A stretch of 64,000 bases of DNA from Chrysopilus asiliformis. Taxonomy: Eukaryota > Arthropoda > Insecta > Diptera > Rhagionidae. The stretch is taken from positions 75,531,942 to 75,595,941 of the forward strand of contig OZ035962.1 in assembly GCA_964034945.1 (NCBI GenBank). Direction: 5' to 3'. Shown here in pieces: positions 46,430 to 58,824 of the stretch. The notes under the pieces were generated by a model that was not told the DNA's origin, made no database searches, and was given only the letters and a program-made list of their open reading frames with translations. The number at the start of each line of letters is the position of its first letter. Position 1 is the first letter of the stretch. Made by a program: the position numbers and the translations under genes.

Positions 46430-47565
46430 AAGAATAGTATGCGCAAACGGGCCTAATATGTAGTATTTATTAATCCCGGCATGCGGCAAATGTGTAAGTT
46501 ATATTGAAAGTAAAACTCATTAGGTTGAGGTTAAATTTCTCAGTTTTATTTAGTAGAAACCGTTGGACATTACACCAATACCTGACAGCCACCGTTGTTA
46601 GATCGACATCATTTTGCGAAAAGAAATCGAACGAATAAAAAGAAATTATTATGGTCGACATGCTCAACGATACGCTGCTAAAACCAATTGACGTCAGGAA
46701 GGCAATAATGCGTAACATTTCGAATAAATATTTTTTTTTTCGGTCGGTTATCTCAATATAATTTTTCTAATATGCCAAAGTAAAATAAAGAAGAGTTTCA
46801 TATTTGATGGTTTTTCGTGCGGTGAATCTCTCCTGGGTTGAAAATGAAGATGATGAGGATGTTTTTATACTTGAATTAAGATCAATGCGGTTTGATTGTC
46901 CCAACTTTGAAGAATCAAGACAAGACAGTGGAATATTGTTTTTATTATGTTTTGTATCCAGTTTGCTATTTTTGAATATAAGAGTTTTTGTTACCAGCAT
47001 TCATAAAACTTAATCAAGTGGAAAGTCAATAAAAATGGCAACCAGAGATGATATACTTTGTGTGTTCATTTATACACATTTTGTTGTATTAAATATTTGG
47101 CCACCTGACCGCAGACATTATTAAAAAAGATTATCATAAAAAAAACAACATAAATTTTTATATTATGAGGATGAAATTATGCTGATCCGTTTAAATTGGA
47201 CATAAATGGAGTAAATATTTTCAAAATTTTCATTCATGGGTGAGTTTTATTTTTGATTAATTTTGCTGGCTTCTCTAATAATTTTGCTTGAATTTTATTG
47301 TATATGGTCGTATATTTTTTTTAGAGTTACAGGAAATGTTTTACTTTTATGGCCAATCAATCCAATAACAAAACTACAGCACTAAAATCAAGACCAAAAT
47401 TGCAAGAACTACAATGTTTACATATTCTATTTTTTGTTTGTTTCATGTCTGATTACGTGAATGTTTGTTCCAGCATTACGAGAAAACAGCGAACCCGATT
47501 TCAATGAAATTTTGAACACGGATAGAGTTTTTGGCAGAATAAAGAATAAGATATTTAGTACTAGC
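46430..47565. other. Gene-free stretch
   Basis: Short overlapping ORFs on both strands around 46767-47013 are not coding-like. No repeat ends seen. Confidence 0.4.
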
Positions 47566-47567
47566 TT

Positions 47568-47850
47568 GCATACCCGTCGTTGCCGGGTTAAGTTATTTAC
47601 AATTTTTTTTATGGTCGATGTTGGAGCTAAATTTCAGGCCAATCGGCTCGTTAGTTTCCCCGCGAAAGGGTAACATAGAGGAAGAGCTAAGTTCCGAGAT
47701 CACTTTACCCCCTCCCCTTACTCCCCCCACCCCTCGCGCTACTTTTCCGTATGCTTATGTTGGAACCAGAACTACCACAGTCACTCATGCCAAATTTCAA
47801 GTCAATCGGTTCAGCAGTTTTTGCCTGAAAGAGCGTGAAAGAGAGCGTTG
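47568..47850 (+). repeat. Dispersed repeat with GCTTGCATACCCGTCGTTGC start
   Basis: It opens TAGCTTGCATACCCGTCGTT, then CAGGCCAATCGGCTCGTTAG, CACTTTACCCCCTCCCC and ATTTCAAGTCAATCGGTTCA. A second copy is at 51584-52063. It abuts family A copy 4. Confidence 0.6.
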
Positions 47851-47854
47851 ATGT

Positions 47855-48410
47855 ATGGAACGGTTATGTAAAATCATATTCTAAACATATTTTACCTTCA
47901 TAAATTTTTCAATACGACTCATCGTTTTCGAGAAAATAGAAAAAAGCTTTCAAATTGTATAGGGGAGGGGGAAGGAGTGGTCCAACTGGATTTTTATGTA
48001 TAGATAAGTTATGTAAAATCCTATTCTAAACACATTTTACCTTTATATATTTTTCCATATAACTCACCGTTTTCGAGAGAATTGCAAAAAACCGTTTCGT
48101 TTGTATGGGGGAGGGAGAGAGGGGAAGGAATAGTCCAATTTTACCCGTTCAAGAACTTAGCCTAGCAATTTGCGCGAAACGTAACTAGACAAAATTTCAA
48201 GTCTCTAGTTCAATCCCTTCCAAAGTTATGGTGGTCACGGACGGACGGACAGACAGAGATGGACGGACATGCGGTATTCACTCTTTTGTCATCCCACACA
48301 CCCTGGGTTAGTTCATTTTTGTGTCCGATGATTAGTTCGATGCTTTACAAACGGTATACTAAATCTAATATACTCCTATATGATATATCATAAAGAGTAT
48401 AAAAATTTTG
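47855..48410 (-). repeat. Family A copy 4
   Basis: Reversed, it shows the whole layout: TATACTCTTTATGATATATC hairpin region, GTTTGTAAAGCATCG, GGACACAAAAATGAACTAAC, GTCTGTCCGTCCGTCCG, GACTTGAAATTTTGTC, and two CTCGAAAACG blocks each followed by TAAAATRTGTTTAGAATA. It is the best preserved copy. Confidence 0.7.
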
Positions 48411-48808
48411 AGAAACCCCTACCAGATAATCTTTTAAAAAAAATCGTTTATCTGCATTTTGGATGGAAAGACCTGCCTGATTTCAATTAAATAAAAGCCA
48501 AAAGCCTTTTTTCGTCCAGTAGAAATATTTTAGATTTTATTTCATTAAAATCGGACAACATTTCCTATCAAAAAATGAAAATGAATTAAAATTCTGACAT
48601 TTTTGGGGAGGTTAAAAGGACCCATGGATGGTTGATAAGTGTCTCTTATTTTTTAACGTTCTTTGACATATGTAAGTTTCATCCAGATATTTATTTGTTA
48701 GTCTTTAGTTTGGGTATAGTAAAAAATGGTTTTCTCAGATTTTTGCAAAAACATACGTTTTTAATATCATCATCAAATTTAAACTCCCTACAGATATGCC
48801 TTTAGGTA

Positions 48809-49352
48809 AGGATACACGACGAGAGACTTTGGTCTCTGAGACCAAAAATTTCGCCTCTGGATACAAAGAGACCTGTGTATACACTTAGGAGACCGGAGAT
48901 TTATCTCCAAGTACAAGTCTCTCGGGTCTCTTGGGAGACTTAAGTCTCTTGCCGTGTAGCTACTCTTTTTAATGCGTCTCCGGTCTTCAAAACGTTTTGA
49001 TATCTATCTCTTGGTCTCCGGAGACGAATTTTGACATTTCAGGAAATTGTTTTGTGGGAACGAGAATTTGTTTCGTTGTTTTGAGATTAAAGGTCAGTTT
49101 TTATAAAGAAAAAAAGTGTTTTTACTTATTTTATATTTTAGATTAGTGATATTGTTGTTATGCTTGGAGACGAGATACCTGCGTCGTGTATGCACTCCAG
49201 AGACTTTGCTTTGAGAGACTTTTTAGTAAAGGTCTCCGGAGATCTATTTTTTGATCTCCAGACTTAAATGTCTCTGAACGTGTATACACTTTGGAGATTT
49301 TTGCCTTTTGTACCCTGGAGACTAGAGACCAAAGTCTCTCATCGTGTATCCT
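48809..49352. mobile_element. GTCTC/GAGAC-rich inverted-repeat MITE
   Basis: Inverted ends of about 32 bp (AGGATACACGAYGAGAGACT, then TTGGTCTCT) have TA at 48807-48808 and 49353-49354. The six-base words GGTCTC/GAGACC and GTCTCC/GGAGAC recur more than fifteen times inside. No meaningful ORF. Confidence 0.75.
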
Positions 49353-49359
49353 TACCTTT

Positions 49360-50330
49360 TCGCTTTAAAGCTATTTTATACGGAAACATTTTTATTATGA
49401 TAAATCTTCTTGAAAACTTTACAGAAAAAACTGTGTGTTTCCAATGTGTTTTTCCATTGCACAGGTAAGTAAAGCAAAAAAAACAGAATATTGCAGCATT
49501 TCCTTTTACTCATCATCATTTTTTTTCGTTAAAAACCCATAATTTAAATTACATCGATTTATTAACTTTCCATAAGGTTAAGCACAATAAGTTCCAAGAT
49601 TGCTCGAATGAAAACTAAGACGTTACTGCATAACTTTCAAGATTGGTAAATGCTCAAAATGCGTAAAAGTATTTTGCATGATCGCGCATTGAGAAAATTT
49701 TATAGGATTTTTATAAATTGATTTCTTTATACATAATTAATTCTTTTTATTCCGCATATAAAGATTTAATGAAATCAGATCGGAATCGTTAGGTGAATCT
49801 TTATTAGGTGACAATATGAAATTAGTTTTTGTTTTATATGCAGTTGAAAGTTTTTATAAATGAAAGTTTTTTTCTCATCACGTTAATATTTACTTTCATA
49901 TTAACTAAATATTAATAAAATCATAAGTGAATTCTCCATTTATGACCGTTAATTTTATGCGATCAAAATGTAAAAATTTTAATGCTAATGACATGAAGTG
50001 TTTGATCCATTACGTGATAAATTTTATAAAGATTTACTTTTAAATTTCATTTTCCCAACACTTTTACTATGATATAATATAGATCCGGTTATTTCATATA
50101 AAACCACAAAAAAAATGGTCTCAGAATACATCGCTATCCTTTACATTCATTTGAATTGAGGGTTGTTGGATTTGCACATATGACTGGTAATTCAAAACAT
50201 TAAATAAAAGGACAGTGGCATTAAGAAAAATAGGTACCTTAAAATTAGTTTTCAATTTCTTATTTCGTTTTAAACGGGGGATTTTTTTTGCTATTCGAAA
50301 CCATCGGAAGAAAATGGACTTTAAATGGGA
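49360..50330. other. Gene-free AT-rich stretch
   Basis: Nothing recognised. Confidence 0.4.
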
Positions 50331-51138
50331 CTTAAAACCAGAGTTGTGGAGTCGTTCTGAAAATGCCCCTACTTCGACTCCGGAGCCGCAGATTTTTAAA
50401 AAACAGTTTCGGATCCGACTTTGACTTTAAGTGTATTCTATTAAGATATAAAATTGAAGGACTTGCAGCAAGAACAGGGTAACTCCACTTTCGGAAAAAG
50501 GAGGTAACTCTAAAATTTAAAAGATTTTCTCCCGTTCCAAATTGATATTATTGTATGATTATGGTGGCAAAACATGTGTAAAAGCATACACCGGGAAATG
50601 ATGAAGCTTGAAAATTGAATTTTCAAAACGTTTTTTTTTTAATTTCCGAAAAATACCAAAAATGGAGTACCCCGTTTTTGCTGCAATCCCTTCAATTGTA
50701 AAATAGCTTTTTCTAAGATATTTATTAAGATGAAAAAACTGAGATAATTTAAAAGAAATTATTTATTTATTTTAACGAGTATAAAGAAGAGATCCATTTT
50801 TCAAGGAGACCAAAAACAAAGATACCTACTAGAAAACAAAAGCTTCATTTTTGCAGAAGATAACAGCAAATATTAATATAAATTAATTAACAAAAAAAAA
50901 CCGTTCGAAAATCGAATTATCGGGAATTTGTCCTTAAAATGCGATAACTTTTAATCCGAAGCTGGACATTATTCTTTCCCCGAAATCCAATCTTATGATT
51001 TTTAAGCGTCAACCACAATTACGCGTTCGTGCGTGCGGCACCCACGCGGTGAAGGTAAAAACTACGCAATTATATGAGTAAATGTATAATTGCGCGTTGC
51101 TCAGACACATTGCCGCGTCCCTGCCGCGTAGAGTAGGC

Positions 51139-51483
51139 TCAGTCTCTACTTTTAGACGCGGTGACAACTACTAGATGCCAGAACAAAATCATGCCGCACG
51201 CACGGACGTATGTTTCTGGTTCTACCTTTAGGCCTGAAAACAACCGCTCTATAGACAATTGAGTCGGTGGCAACGCTTTGGCGATCAAAGGATTATTTCG
51301 AACAATTTCAGAGTATTTTAGCAACTCTGTAATCACAAGGAACAACTGTTGAAGTCGATTTTCGTGGTAAATTAATATGCCCTGTGTTTGAACCTGCAAA
51401 AATAATATTTTAGCTTCACCTGAAAATCGACATAAGTGGTTATTCCTTGTAGACACAGAATTCTTTGTAACAATGAATTGCAT
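51139..51483 (-). pseudogene. hAT transposase C-terminal relic
   Basis: The minus-strand frame has EIVRNNPLIAKALPPTQLSI followed by ERLFSGLK, the hAT dimerisation signature (PPTQxSxERLFSGLK in intact relatives). Downstream residues VRACGMILFWH correspond to the usual RA..D.VEA.LFLR region, eroded. Everything upstream, including the zinc finger and catalytic core, is missing or unrecognisable. Its signature (PPTQ) differs from the one at 31890 (VPSER.FSKAG), so the two relics come from different hAT lineages. Confidence 0.75.
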
Positions 51484-51583
51484 TTTTTTTTAATTTTTTA
51501 GTTTAAAAACTTTTTAGTTGAAAAATTAAACTAATTGTTTACGGAATTCAATTTTGGAAAATTTCAATTTTTTATTTAAAATT

Positions 51584-52063
51584 AGCTTGCATACCCGGTC
51601 GTTGCCGGGTTAACTTTTTTCAATTTTTTTTTCATGGTCTATGTTGGAGCTAAACTTCAGGCCAATCGGCTCGGTAGTCTCCCCGCGAAAGGGTAAAATA
51701 AAGGAAGAGCTAAGTTTCGAGATCACTTTACCCCCTCCCCTTACTCCCCCACCTCTCGGGCTACTTTTTAATGGATCTATGTTGGGGCTGGACCCCCAAC
51801 GACAATCTATGCCAAATTTCAGGCCAATCGGTTCAGTAGTTTCCCCGCGAAAGAGTAACATAGAGGGAAAACTAAGTTTCGAGATGACTTTACCCCCTCC
51901 CCTTACTCCCCCCACCCCTCGCGCTGCTTTTTCGTATGCCTATGTTGGAACCAGAACTACCACAGACACTCATGCCAAATTTCAAGTCAATCGGTTCAGC
52001 CGTTTTTGCGTGAAAGAGGAACAGACAGACACCAACTAATTTTTATATATTAGTATGATGATT
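51584..52063 (+). repeat. GCTTGCATACCCG repeat, copy 2, internally duplicated
   Basis: It starts TAGCTTGCATACCCGGTCGT and ends TTTTTATATATTAGTATGAT. A segment of about 110 bases (CAGGCCAATCGG to CCCACCTCTCG/CCCACCCCTCG) occurs twice, at 51658-51770 and 51820-51925. Elements with a TAGCTxGC..CCG start and TATATATTAGTAT end are common in arthropods (recollection). Confidence 0.65.
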
Positions 52064-52309
52064 TAAACCTAAAGTATAAAATTTAGCCTTTGAGGTTTAA
52101 ATTTTCAACTATGTTTGGTTTAAAAATGCATTCTTAAACTCTAAAAAGTTGAAAAACTAAAGTAAGAAGTTAAAAAAATCGAAAATTCGTTTTCTAAAAC
52201 ATGTTTTAAAATTTTTATTGTTTATTTTTTTCTCGGAATCGGAATTGTGGCTTTTATAACAACTCCAATTCCGGGCAAAAACTGATAACTCCGACTCCAC
52301 ATCCCTGAT

Positions 52310-53320
52310 TATAACTTTGTGGCAGTACAGATTTTTCTACCTTTGATTTAACAGGTTACCTTCGATTTAAGATGTCATGCTATAAGTTGGATTTTTTAAA
52401 TTTTTTTTTCTTTGATTTTTTTTATCTGTTTTTTTTTGTTTACAAAATATTTTCTTTCTTCGGAAAGATTTAGTAGGTCTTCAATAATAACGCGAAATTC
52501 TGCAGCATTCAATTGGTTAGAGGGTTTCAGTTCCGCAACGAGGTTTTTTTTAATTATTTTTTTTAAACAAAAAATGTATGTTTTCGAAGGAATTTTTTTG
52601 TCCACAGCAAGCTCAATTGATATCACTTATGGTCTGAGGAATTTGTTTGAAAGATAAAATGTGACCCGAAATTAAATTAGGTTACCAGCAACAAAACAAC
52701 AATTAAAACTTTTTGCATGTACACGAGCTGATTTTATAAGGAATCACTTTAAATTGAAATGAATTAGCATATTCAATGTGAATCCGGTCAAATAATTTGG
52801 ATTCAAGTGTAATGAAGAAAAGTTCTTAGACCAAGATTCCAGAGCCCCTATCACCGAACACGATACGATTGGTTCGAATCGCAAACTCAATGTTGTTGTT
52901 AGTGTTTTATACTAGACTTCCAAGTCAAATATAGAATTACGATACCGGCAAAGAGAGTGTAATGAATCTAATTTACCGCGAAACCAGGCACACGGAGCCG
53001 CAATCTCATAATATTTTGCAATTAATTTGCAATACAGAATCTCGCCTTATGTAAAAAAACAGATGAATATTTATAGGATAATTAAATTTATATGAGCAGA
53101 CGATAATTTGCTACTGAGTGAGTAGATCCAACAAGATGTAAATTATAAATATTCGAAACAAACAACAAATTCTACAGTAAACTTGTGTGGATTTTGGATT
53201 GCTCAATTAGATTAAAAAAATTGAATTAAGGGGTAAACATTAGGAAACCGCAGAATAAAACTTTAAGAAGTTTGATCTCGTTAAAAAGAACAGATATATG
53301 TATATCTATATATGATATAT
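52310..53320. other. Gene-free stretch
   Basis: Complementary ORFs near 52396-52657 have simple AT-rich composition. Nothing else supportable. Confidence 0.4.
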
Positions 53321-53328
53321 ATATATTA

Positions 53329-53554
53329 GGGTGGCCCTTAGCTGTAGGTAATTTTCCGAAATTTAAAATTCTGCTCCCCCCCCATAATAATCTTGTTCCA
53401 ATCAACAAAAAAAAAACGATTTGTGCAAAATTTCAACTGAATCGGATCTCAAACTCCTTGAAATTTGAACTTTTTTGCATATATTTTTTTATTGATTGAA
53501 ACAGGATAGGCGGGTGCGAGCTAAACTTTTAAAAAGTTGAAAGAAGGGCCACCC
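53329..53554. mobile_element. TA-flanked MITE, 226 bp
   Basis: Inverted ends GGGTGGCCCTT sit within ATATATTA/TAATATAT, with TA on both sides (53327-53328, 53555-53556). It contains a run of eight C's near 53376. Confidence 0.75.
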
Positions 53555-53559
53555 TAATA

Positions 53560-54900
53560 TATATCACTTTTAACTCCCAGTTAAATGGTGTGTTATTTAT
53601 TCCAGAAAATTCTCGTAAGAATGAAAAAAAAAAATTGTAAATCATCATCGTTGGTAAATAACCAGATTTTCAATACAAGTTTTCAAACAAGACTTTGTGG
53701 TACTTTTGCGATATTTTATTTGATTATTTCGTTCCAAAAGTTGTAAGCGTAAAACATTTCGATAAACATTCTCACGAAAAACTTGTTCCATTCCAACCAG
53801 AGATATTTCTTACAAGTAACAAAATGATAAAATTATCCAAACTGCCTTTAATGGGGTCTGTGGTACAAAATAAATCCAAGGAAACTGATTCCGGTCAGTT
53901 TTTATGCAATCCGCGTAACATCACTTACACAATTTTTTTCTATGGGTATTTTAAGTACCACATTAAGCACCTTTAATAACACATTTTATTTAATTCATTT
54001 TATCTTTTTTTTGTAATTAGAAACTGATAGTGAGTAAACCACAAAAATCACAACAATTAATAAACCAGTTGCGTTCATGTAAATCCGTCGACTCCATTGA
54101 TCTTAGATATTTGGATCTTCGAGATAGCGTCCACTTAATATCCGTTCTAGACCACAGGAATTCGATATCCGATAGTTCGCGGTTAATGTAAGATGGATAG
54201 TTTATTGTTAGATGACCTGCCTCTCCTCGACATAGCCTTTCGACATTGGCAATTAGGAGAGAAGGAGGACGTTGGAGTTGTCGTTGTGACGATCGCGAAC
54301 ACTAAAGTTATGTTGCCCGCCTGAGCGTTTTGTTTGAACTAAAGATGTGGAACCTCAGAAGATCGAAGCTTAGCAGCGAACAGCCCCAAACTGATTCAAT
54401 ACCAACCACGCGATCATTTCGCGTTTCTACCTGCCATTGAACGCTGTACGGAGCACTGAGCGGATCAGGTTGATGTAGGTTCCACCGGCAATTTCATTGC
54501 CTATTGGTCTCTAACGTCTTATGCTGGATGCCTCCACTGAAATTCCTCTCAGATTGGTAGGCATCAGAGTTGAGCATCCAGCGCATTGGGAATGAATTGA
54601 GGTGAACTAAGCTGAATTGCTGGTAGATGTCGATCGGCCGTGGCGAAGATGGCCTAAACGGTTATAATGTTACCGAGGTTATTGGATCCAGAGGGATTAC
54701 GGGGATTGGTTTCGACTTTATTGCAGTGCAGCATAAGCAGGTTCCGTTTTGGCTACATCATCATCATCATCGTGATCACCGCAATCTAATGAAGAGTGGT
54801 TATTACAACTTTTAAACAGCGCAGCATGAGTTGCTTCAACTCCCCAAAAGGGATAGGTGGCAAACAACAGCATTACAGGGATAATATTTTTAGCATCATT
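53560..54900. other. Unique stretch, no convincing gene
   Basis: 54200-54800 is less AT-rich, with a CAT/ATC run near 54760 that reads as polyhistidine in one frame (54627-54815). No splice-supported coding structure could be made out. Confidence 0.4.
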
Positions 54901-54904
54901 CACA

Positions 54905-55320
54905 AAAAAATGGTTAGGCTAAGTTCTTGAACGGGTAAAATTGGACCATTGCTTCCTCCCTCCCCCATACAAATGAAACAGTCTTATGCAATTTTCTAGA
55001 AAACGGTGAATCATATTGAAAAATTTATAGGATTAGAATAAGTCATAACTCATCCATACATAAAAATCCAATCGGACCACTGCTTGGGGGAAGCAGGGGT
55101 CTTTTGTTCTCCCATACAAAAGGAATATTTTTATCCTGTTTTCTCGAAAACTGTATACATCGTGTTGAAAAGTTTATAAAGATGAAATGTGTTGAAACGT
55201 TTATAAAGATGAATATGATTTTACATAACCGTCCCTTACATCAAAATGTAATCGGACTACTCCTTTCCCCCTCAAATGGATTTTTTTAAATAAACATTTT
55301 GTCTGTCATCATATAGAGTA
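54905..55320 (+). repeat. Family A copy 5, head missing
   Basis: It begins at GGCTAAGTTCTTGAACGGGT and continues with the CCCCCATACAAATGAAAC, TTCTAGAAAACGGTGAATC and CATAAAAATCCAATCGGACC blocks. A shorter internal block is duplicated near 55165-55215 (TTTATAAAGATGAA). Confidence 0.6.
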
Positions 55321-55734
55321 TTTGACGATCGCCATAAAAAAAGAGGGGAAATTATTTTTGCAGGTGCCGACAAATTTTTGCAGTTGTTTCTTATCTCCCT
55401 TTCTCGCCAAGGTATCTTCACATAAATGTGTCTCTATTTTTTTGCAGTTGGGAAAAGTCATGGTAATGGAGGGCCAACTTTATACACCATCTTGCCTATT
55501 TTGTTAATTAAATTCAGCATTTTTTACAAATCGAATTCGATTAAAAAAAATTATTAAGTTTGATTTTTTGTGGACTGTCCATAAAATTTGCACACAAATT
55601 TTATTTTAGGCTTTTCAGAAAGCCTCTCTCACCTGGTCCCGCTAATTCACTATTTTTTATATGGAGCTTTACATGATCAGTGTGGTAATGAAGAATTTCG
55701 CACCCCTGCCAATTTTTAAAAGTTTTAATTTAGT

Positions 55735-56400
55735 TTGCTTGTTTGTCTGTTAAATCTTGTAACCTAATTTTTACCCGCTTCTTATCACCCGATTAACTTG
55801 AAATTTTGCACACATGCGTAACTCCGGTGAAAATACAATATTTTACTCAAATTTTCCGGAAAAAATCTCATCTGGGCATTTTTGGGGTCGCTGACTCCTA
55901 TTCTGGAATCAAAAAGTTCATAAGGATATTTCAAAGGTAAGAATATACTACCCAAACCACGAATAGTTCGCCTATCAAGAATTTTATGTATATTCGAAAA
56001 CTAAAAATAATAAAATAAAAATAAAAAAATTATAATAACGCTTTAACACGTTCGTGACATTTGCTTTTTCAACTTTTTTTACATTTGGACATCGTGTACC
56101 ACGGGTGGTACACTAGCGATTTGTTTTCTGGCGGTTGTGCGCCATCGGTGGTACACGGTGCGTGTTTTTATATTACTTCCACAAAAAAACTACCGCACTA
56201 TTTACTCGCGCGGTTTTAAAAAATTGTACATGTACCACCAGTGGTACACGATGTCACGAACGTGTTAAAAGAAAAAAGAAAAAAAATTCTTTAAAAAGAA
56301 AAAAAAGAATTTGGTGCTGTGTATTAGAAATTAAAGCGAGCTAAAAGCATAAAAAATATATATTTATCTCGCTTTTACATTTTTTCAAATAGAAGCTGTT
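55735..56400 (+). repeat. Family D copy with a single unit and terminal hairpin
   Basis: TTTGTCTGTTAAATCTTGTA, AACTTGAAATTTTGCACAC, one copy of the 122-bp-type unit (TTTTCCGGAAAAAATC, GGGGTCGCTGACTCC, ATAAGGATATTT), and after the insertion 56047-56264 the end AAAGCGAGCTAAAAGCATAA with its TTTATCTCGCTTT partner. It shows the unexpanded form of the array at 29575. Confidence 0.65.
56047..56264. mobile_element. piggyBac-like MITE, 218 bp
   Basis: The segment is flanked by TTAA (56043-56046, 56265-56268). The 14-bp inverted repeats are CACGTTCGTGACAT. GTACCACSRGTGGTACAC occurs on each side of the centre (56096 and 56229), with a third related word at 56143. Confidence 0.85.
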
Positions 56401-56404
56401 TTTA

Positions 56405-56775
56405 AAAAAAATATTTTTTCAAACCAGAGGTATAGACTTTGAGACTCGTCAGTGGTAAGAGATTTTTCAACATAAGAACAATTAAAAACGAACTACAAAA
56501 AAAAACTATTTCCAAAACCACTCAAATGTTTTAAAAACCTCCAAATACTTAAAGATTTTTTTAAGATTATACTGTAATTTAAGTATATTAAGTTGCATTC
56601 GCAACAAAAATTACTATTATTCCAGTTCGTCACCGTTTTCCAGTATGAGAACTTTATGAAAATATGAGAATTTTCCTGGATTCCAGTTTTCCTTTTTCCA
56701 GGAGAAAACAATAAAAATTAGTGTACTTCATAGTGATTGTCTTTTTACTGGGCTCCCAATAAAATCTTTAAAAAA
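56405..56775. repeat. CAGTAAA-type element, right half only
   Basis: GAGATTTTTCAACATAAGAAC, CCACTCAAATGTTTTAAAAA, CAGTATGAGAAC and TTTTTACTGGGCTCCCAATA follow the order of copies 1 and 2 after their tRNA-like part. The left half is lost. Confidence 0.55.
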
Positions 56776-56852
56776 ACGAAAATGCCTTTTTTTAAAGAGA
56801 TCGACCTTTGGGGCCCTACACCTTCGGATCTGTTCTTATCATGGCATCCATA

Positions 56853-56983
56853 CACTGAGAGAAAAAATAGTAAATCAATTACTTAATAATGGGGAATCGG
56901 GAATATAAATAAAAAAGTTAATTTTAGTCACAAAAATAGTTAAAATCGACTATAAAAAATAGATTAACTTTTTTTTCTGTGCG
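56853..56983. mobile_element. Short MITE, relative of 7413-7665
   Basis: The left end CACTGAGAGAAAAAATAG, AATAATGGGGAATCGGGA and AACTTTTTTTTCTGTGCG match the 7413 element in order. TA precedes the left end. The interior is shortened. Confidence 0.5.
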
Positions 56984-56999
56984 TGTCTTTACTCTCCTG

Positions 57000-58815
57000 G
57001 GAATGATGAACTTTGTCCATACTTTATACATTTAAAAAAATCTATTAACAATAGTTTTTTTTGCTAAACTTTATTATCCCAGTAAATGTCGTTCTTTTGG
57101 TTCATTATGCATCACTTTACCATTTGATAGTTGGCAGCGAGGCAAGGACGGATCGAAAGTAGATGCATGTATTGGTCTAAAGATTCTCTGGTTGATGATG
57201 ATGGTGGTCAATATCTGGCCAAAAGGTAAAAATATTTTGAACACGTTTTAGAGGAGGAACGCGACGAAGAAACCTTAAACTCGTCGCCATCCAACGGTTT
57301 TGCCGTAATTTTTTATCCCGTCTTAAGATGGGACCCGCGTGAATTGATATTCTTGGTCGTGGACATTTGGACTTGAGTACGGGAATGGATCTTCGATGCC
57401 GGGATAGCAGATCGGGTGGGATGGTATAGCGCAGGGTATACAAGTGGTTGATGCTGGTACCTTTGGACCACGATAGTTTTTTTTTCATACTGTGGACCTT
57501 GTCCGAGGTCTATGATGTTACACGGCCCTAAACGAACTTCGTAGAGTTTGTTTTATCTTTGGATCCACTGGTTTCGGTGTATCTTTATTTTCATATCTTT
57601 GTTTTTGCCGATATCATCGTCCATGGTCCATGGCCAATAATTGTGCCTTTGTGCTATTATCGACGGCAAACGTTGTCATGTTGTGCCTCGTCAAGCGGAC
57701 ACTTTTATTTACGAGGAAAACACGGCCGCGACCTAAGAATCGATAAAATTTTATGCCTTGTCTTAGTCTCAGGATGAATCTAGCTAGAGGGAAAACTGAG
57801 ACTCTGTCTGAGGGTGGCTGGGGTTCGTATTTAATTTCCGTCCCAAGTGTCGATCTTATGTTGGGAAGAAAACAAGTTTAGACATTTCAGGGTAAAATGT
57901 TGAAAAATGGTCGATCAAGCAAAGCAGAAGACAAGATTTTCTGGGATTAAGAAATATTTTCTACTCGAACGGACAGAACGGAGGACATTTTCTTTCGTTT
58001 TTCGTGTTTAATGTGCGACTATAAATTTCCAACGGTCATAGATATATCAAATATAAAAATCGGAAATCACTGCGATTTGAAATATGAGTCGACTTGAGTT
58101 TTACCATCGAATTTATGCAACGGAGATTTTTATGTCTAGAGAACCTGAATATTCAATAAAAAATCGTAATAAAACGTTATTCAGTTCGTATTAAAATATT
58201 ATTCATCGTTAAAAGTTCAATGGCCTAAAAATATATACGGAACAATTTAATTTACTTGCATTTTTTATGATTTGCATAGATTCACACTCCAGATATTAAT
58301 TAAACATAATTTATGGCAGCAATAATTTTAACACGTTTAGCATAAGGTGTGATTTTATTTATGTGAATTATTTCGGATTTTATGATTGGTTTTAATAAAC
58401 ATAATATTTCGATATGTAGCTCACATATGAGATCTCTGGGCGACAAAAATTATAAAAACGACCAGACGTAAGTAAAGCGTTGTATTTTCTAACAAATTTT
58501 AATTATTTTAATTTTTTTTTGTGTTTTTTAAAGTGACAAAAGTTTTTAAATTATTGTACAAAGGTGGCAAATATCCTGTTACGGGGTCTCCATACGCGAT
58601 GACTTTAGCAATCTCCGAATCAAAAATTTACTTGAAAGATACTTACCAATGGATTTGATTTAAATGCGTAAATAATTCTAGGGTTGAAAAAGACTAACCT
58701 GAAAAACAGAAAGAAAATTGTTTAAAAGGTTTTCATAAGCATATTAAGTATTCTAAATGAAAGTAAAATTTTTGTAAGTCTGTCAAACATTTTCTTTATT
58801 TTTTTAAGTAATTAA
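57000..58815. other. Unique stretch, no convincing gene
   Basis: 57160-57880 is less AT-rich, with a 103-codon minus ORF (57177-57488) and a 72-codon plus ORF (57559-57777). Neither has a recognisable motif or splice context. The rest is AT-rich and closed. Confidence 0.4.
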
Positions 58816-58824
58816 TTTTTAATT

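Larger units (their letters stand above)
50340..52307 (-). mobile_element. Old hAT element (GTGGAGTCG ends)
   Basis: The ends CAGAGTTGTGGAGTCG and, inverted, CAGGGATGTGGAGTCG carry ACTCCGACTCC subterminal words. The flanking octamers (CTTAAAAC, ATTATAAC) agree at 6 of 8 positions, a worn 8-bp duplication. It holds a transposase relic on the minus strand and a later repeat insertion (51584-52063). Confidence 0.75.

Noticed and set aside
57177..57488. 103-codon minus ORF with a run of histidines
   Set aside because: The histidines come from an ATG/GAT repeat; no family match or gene context.
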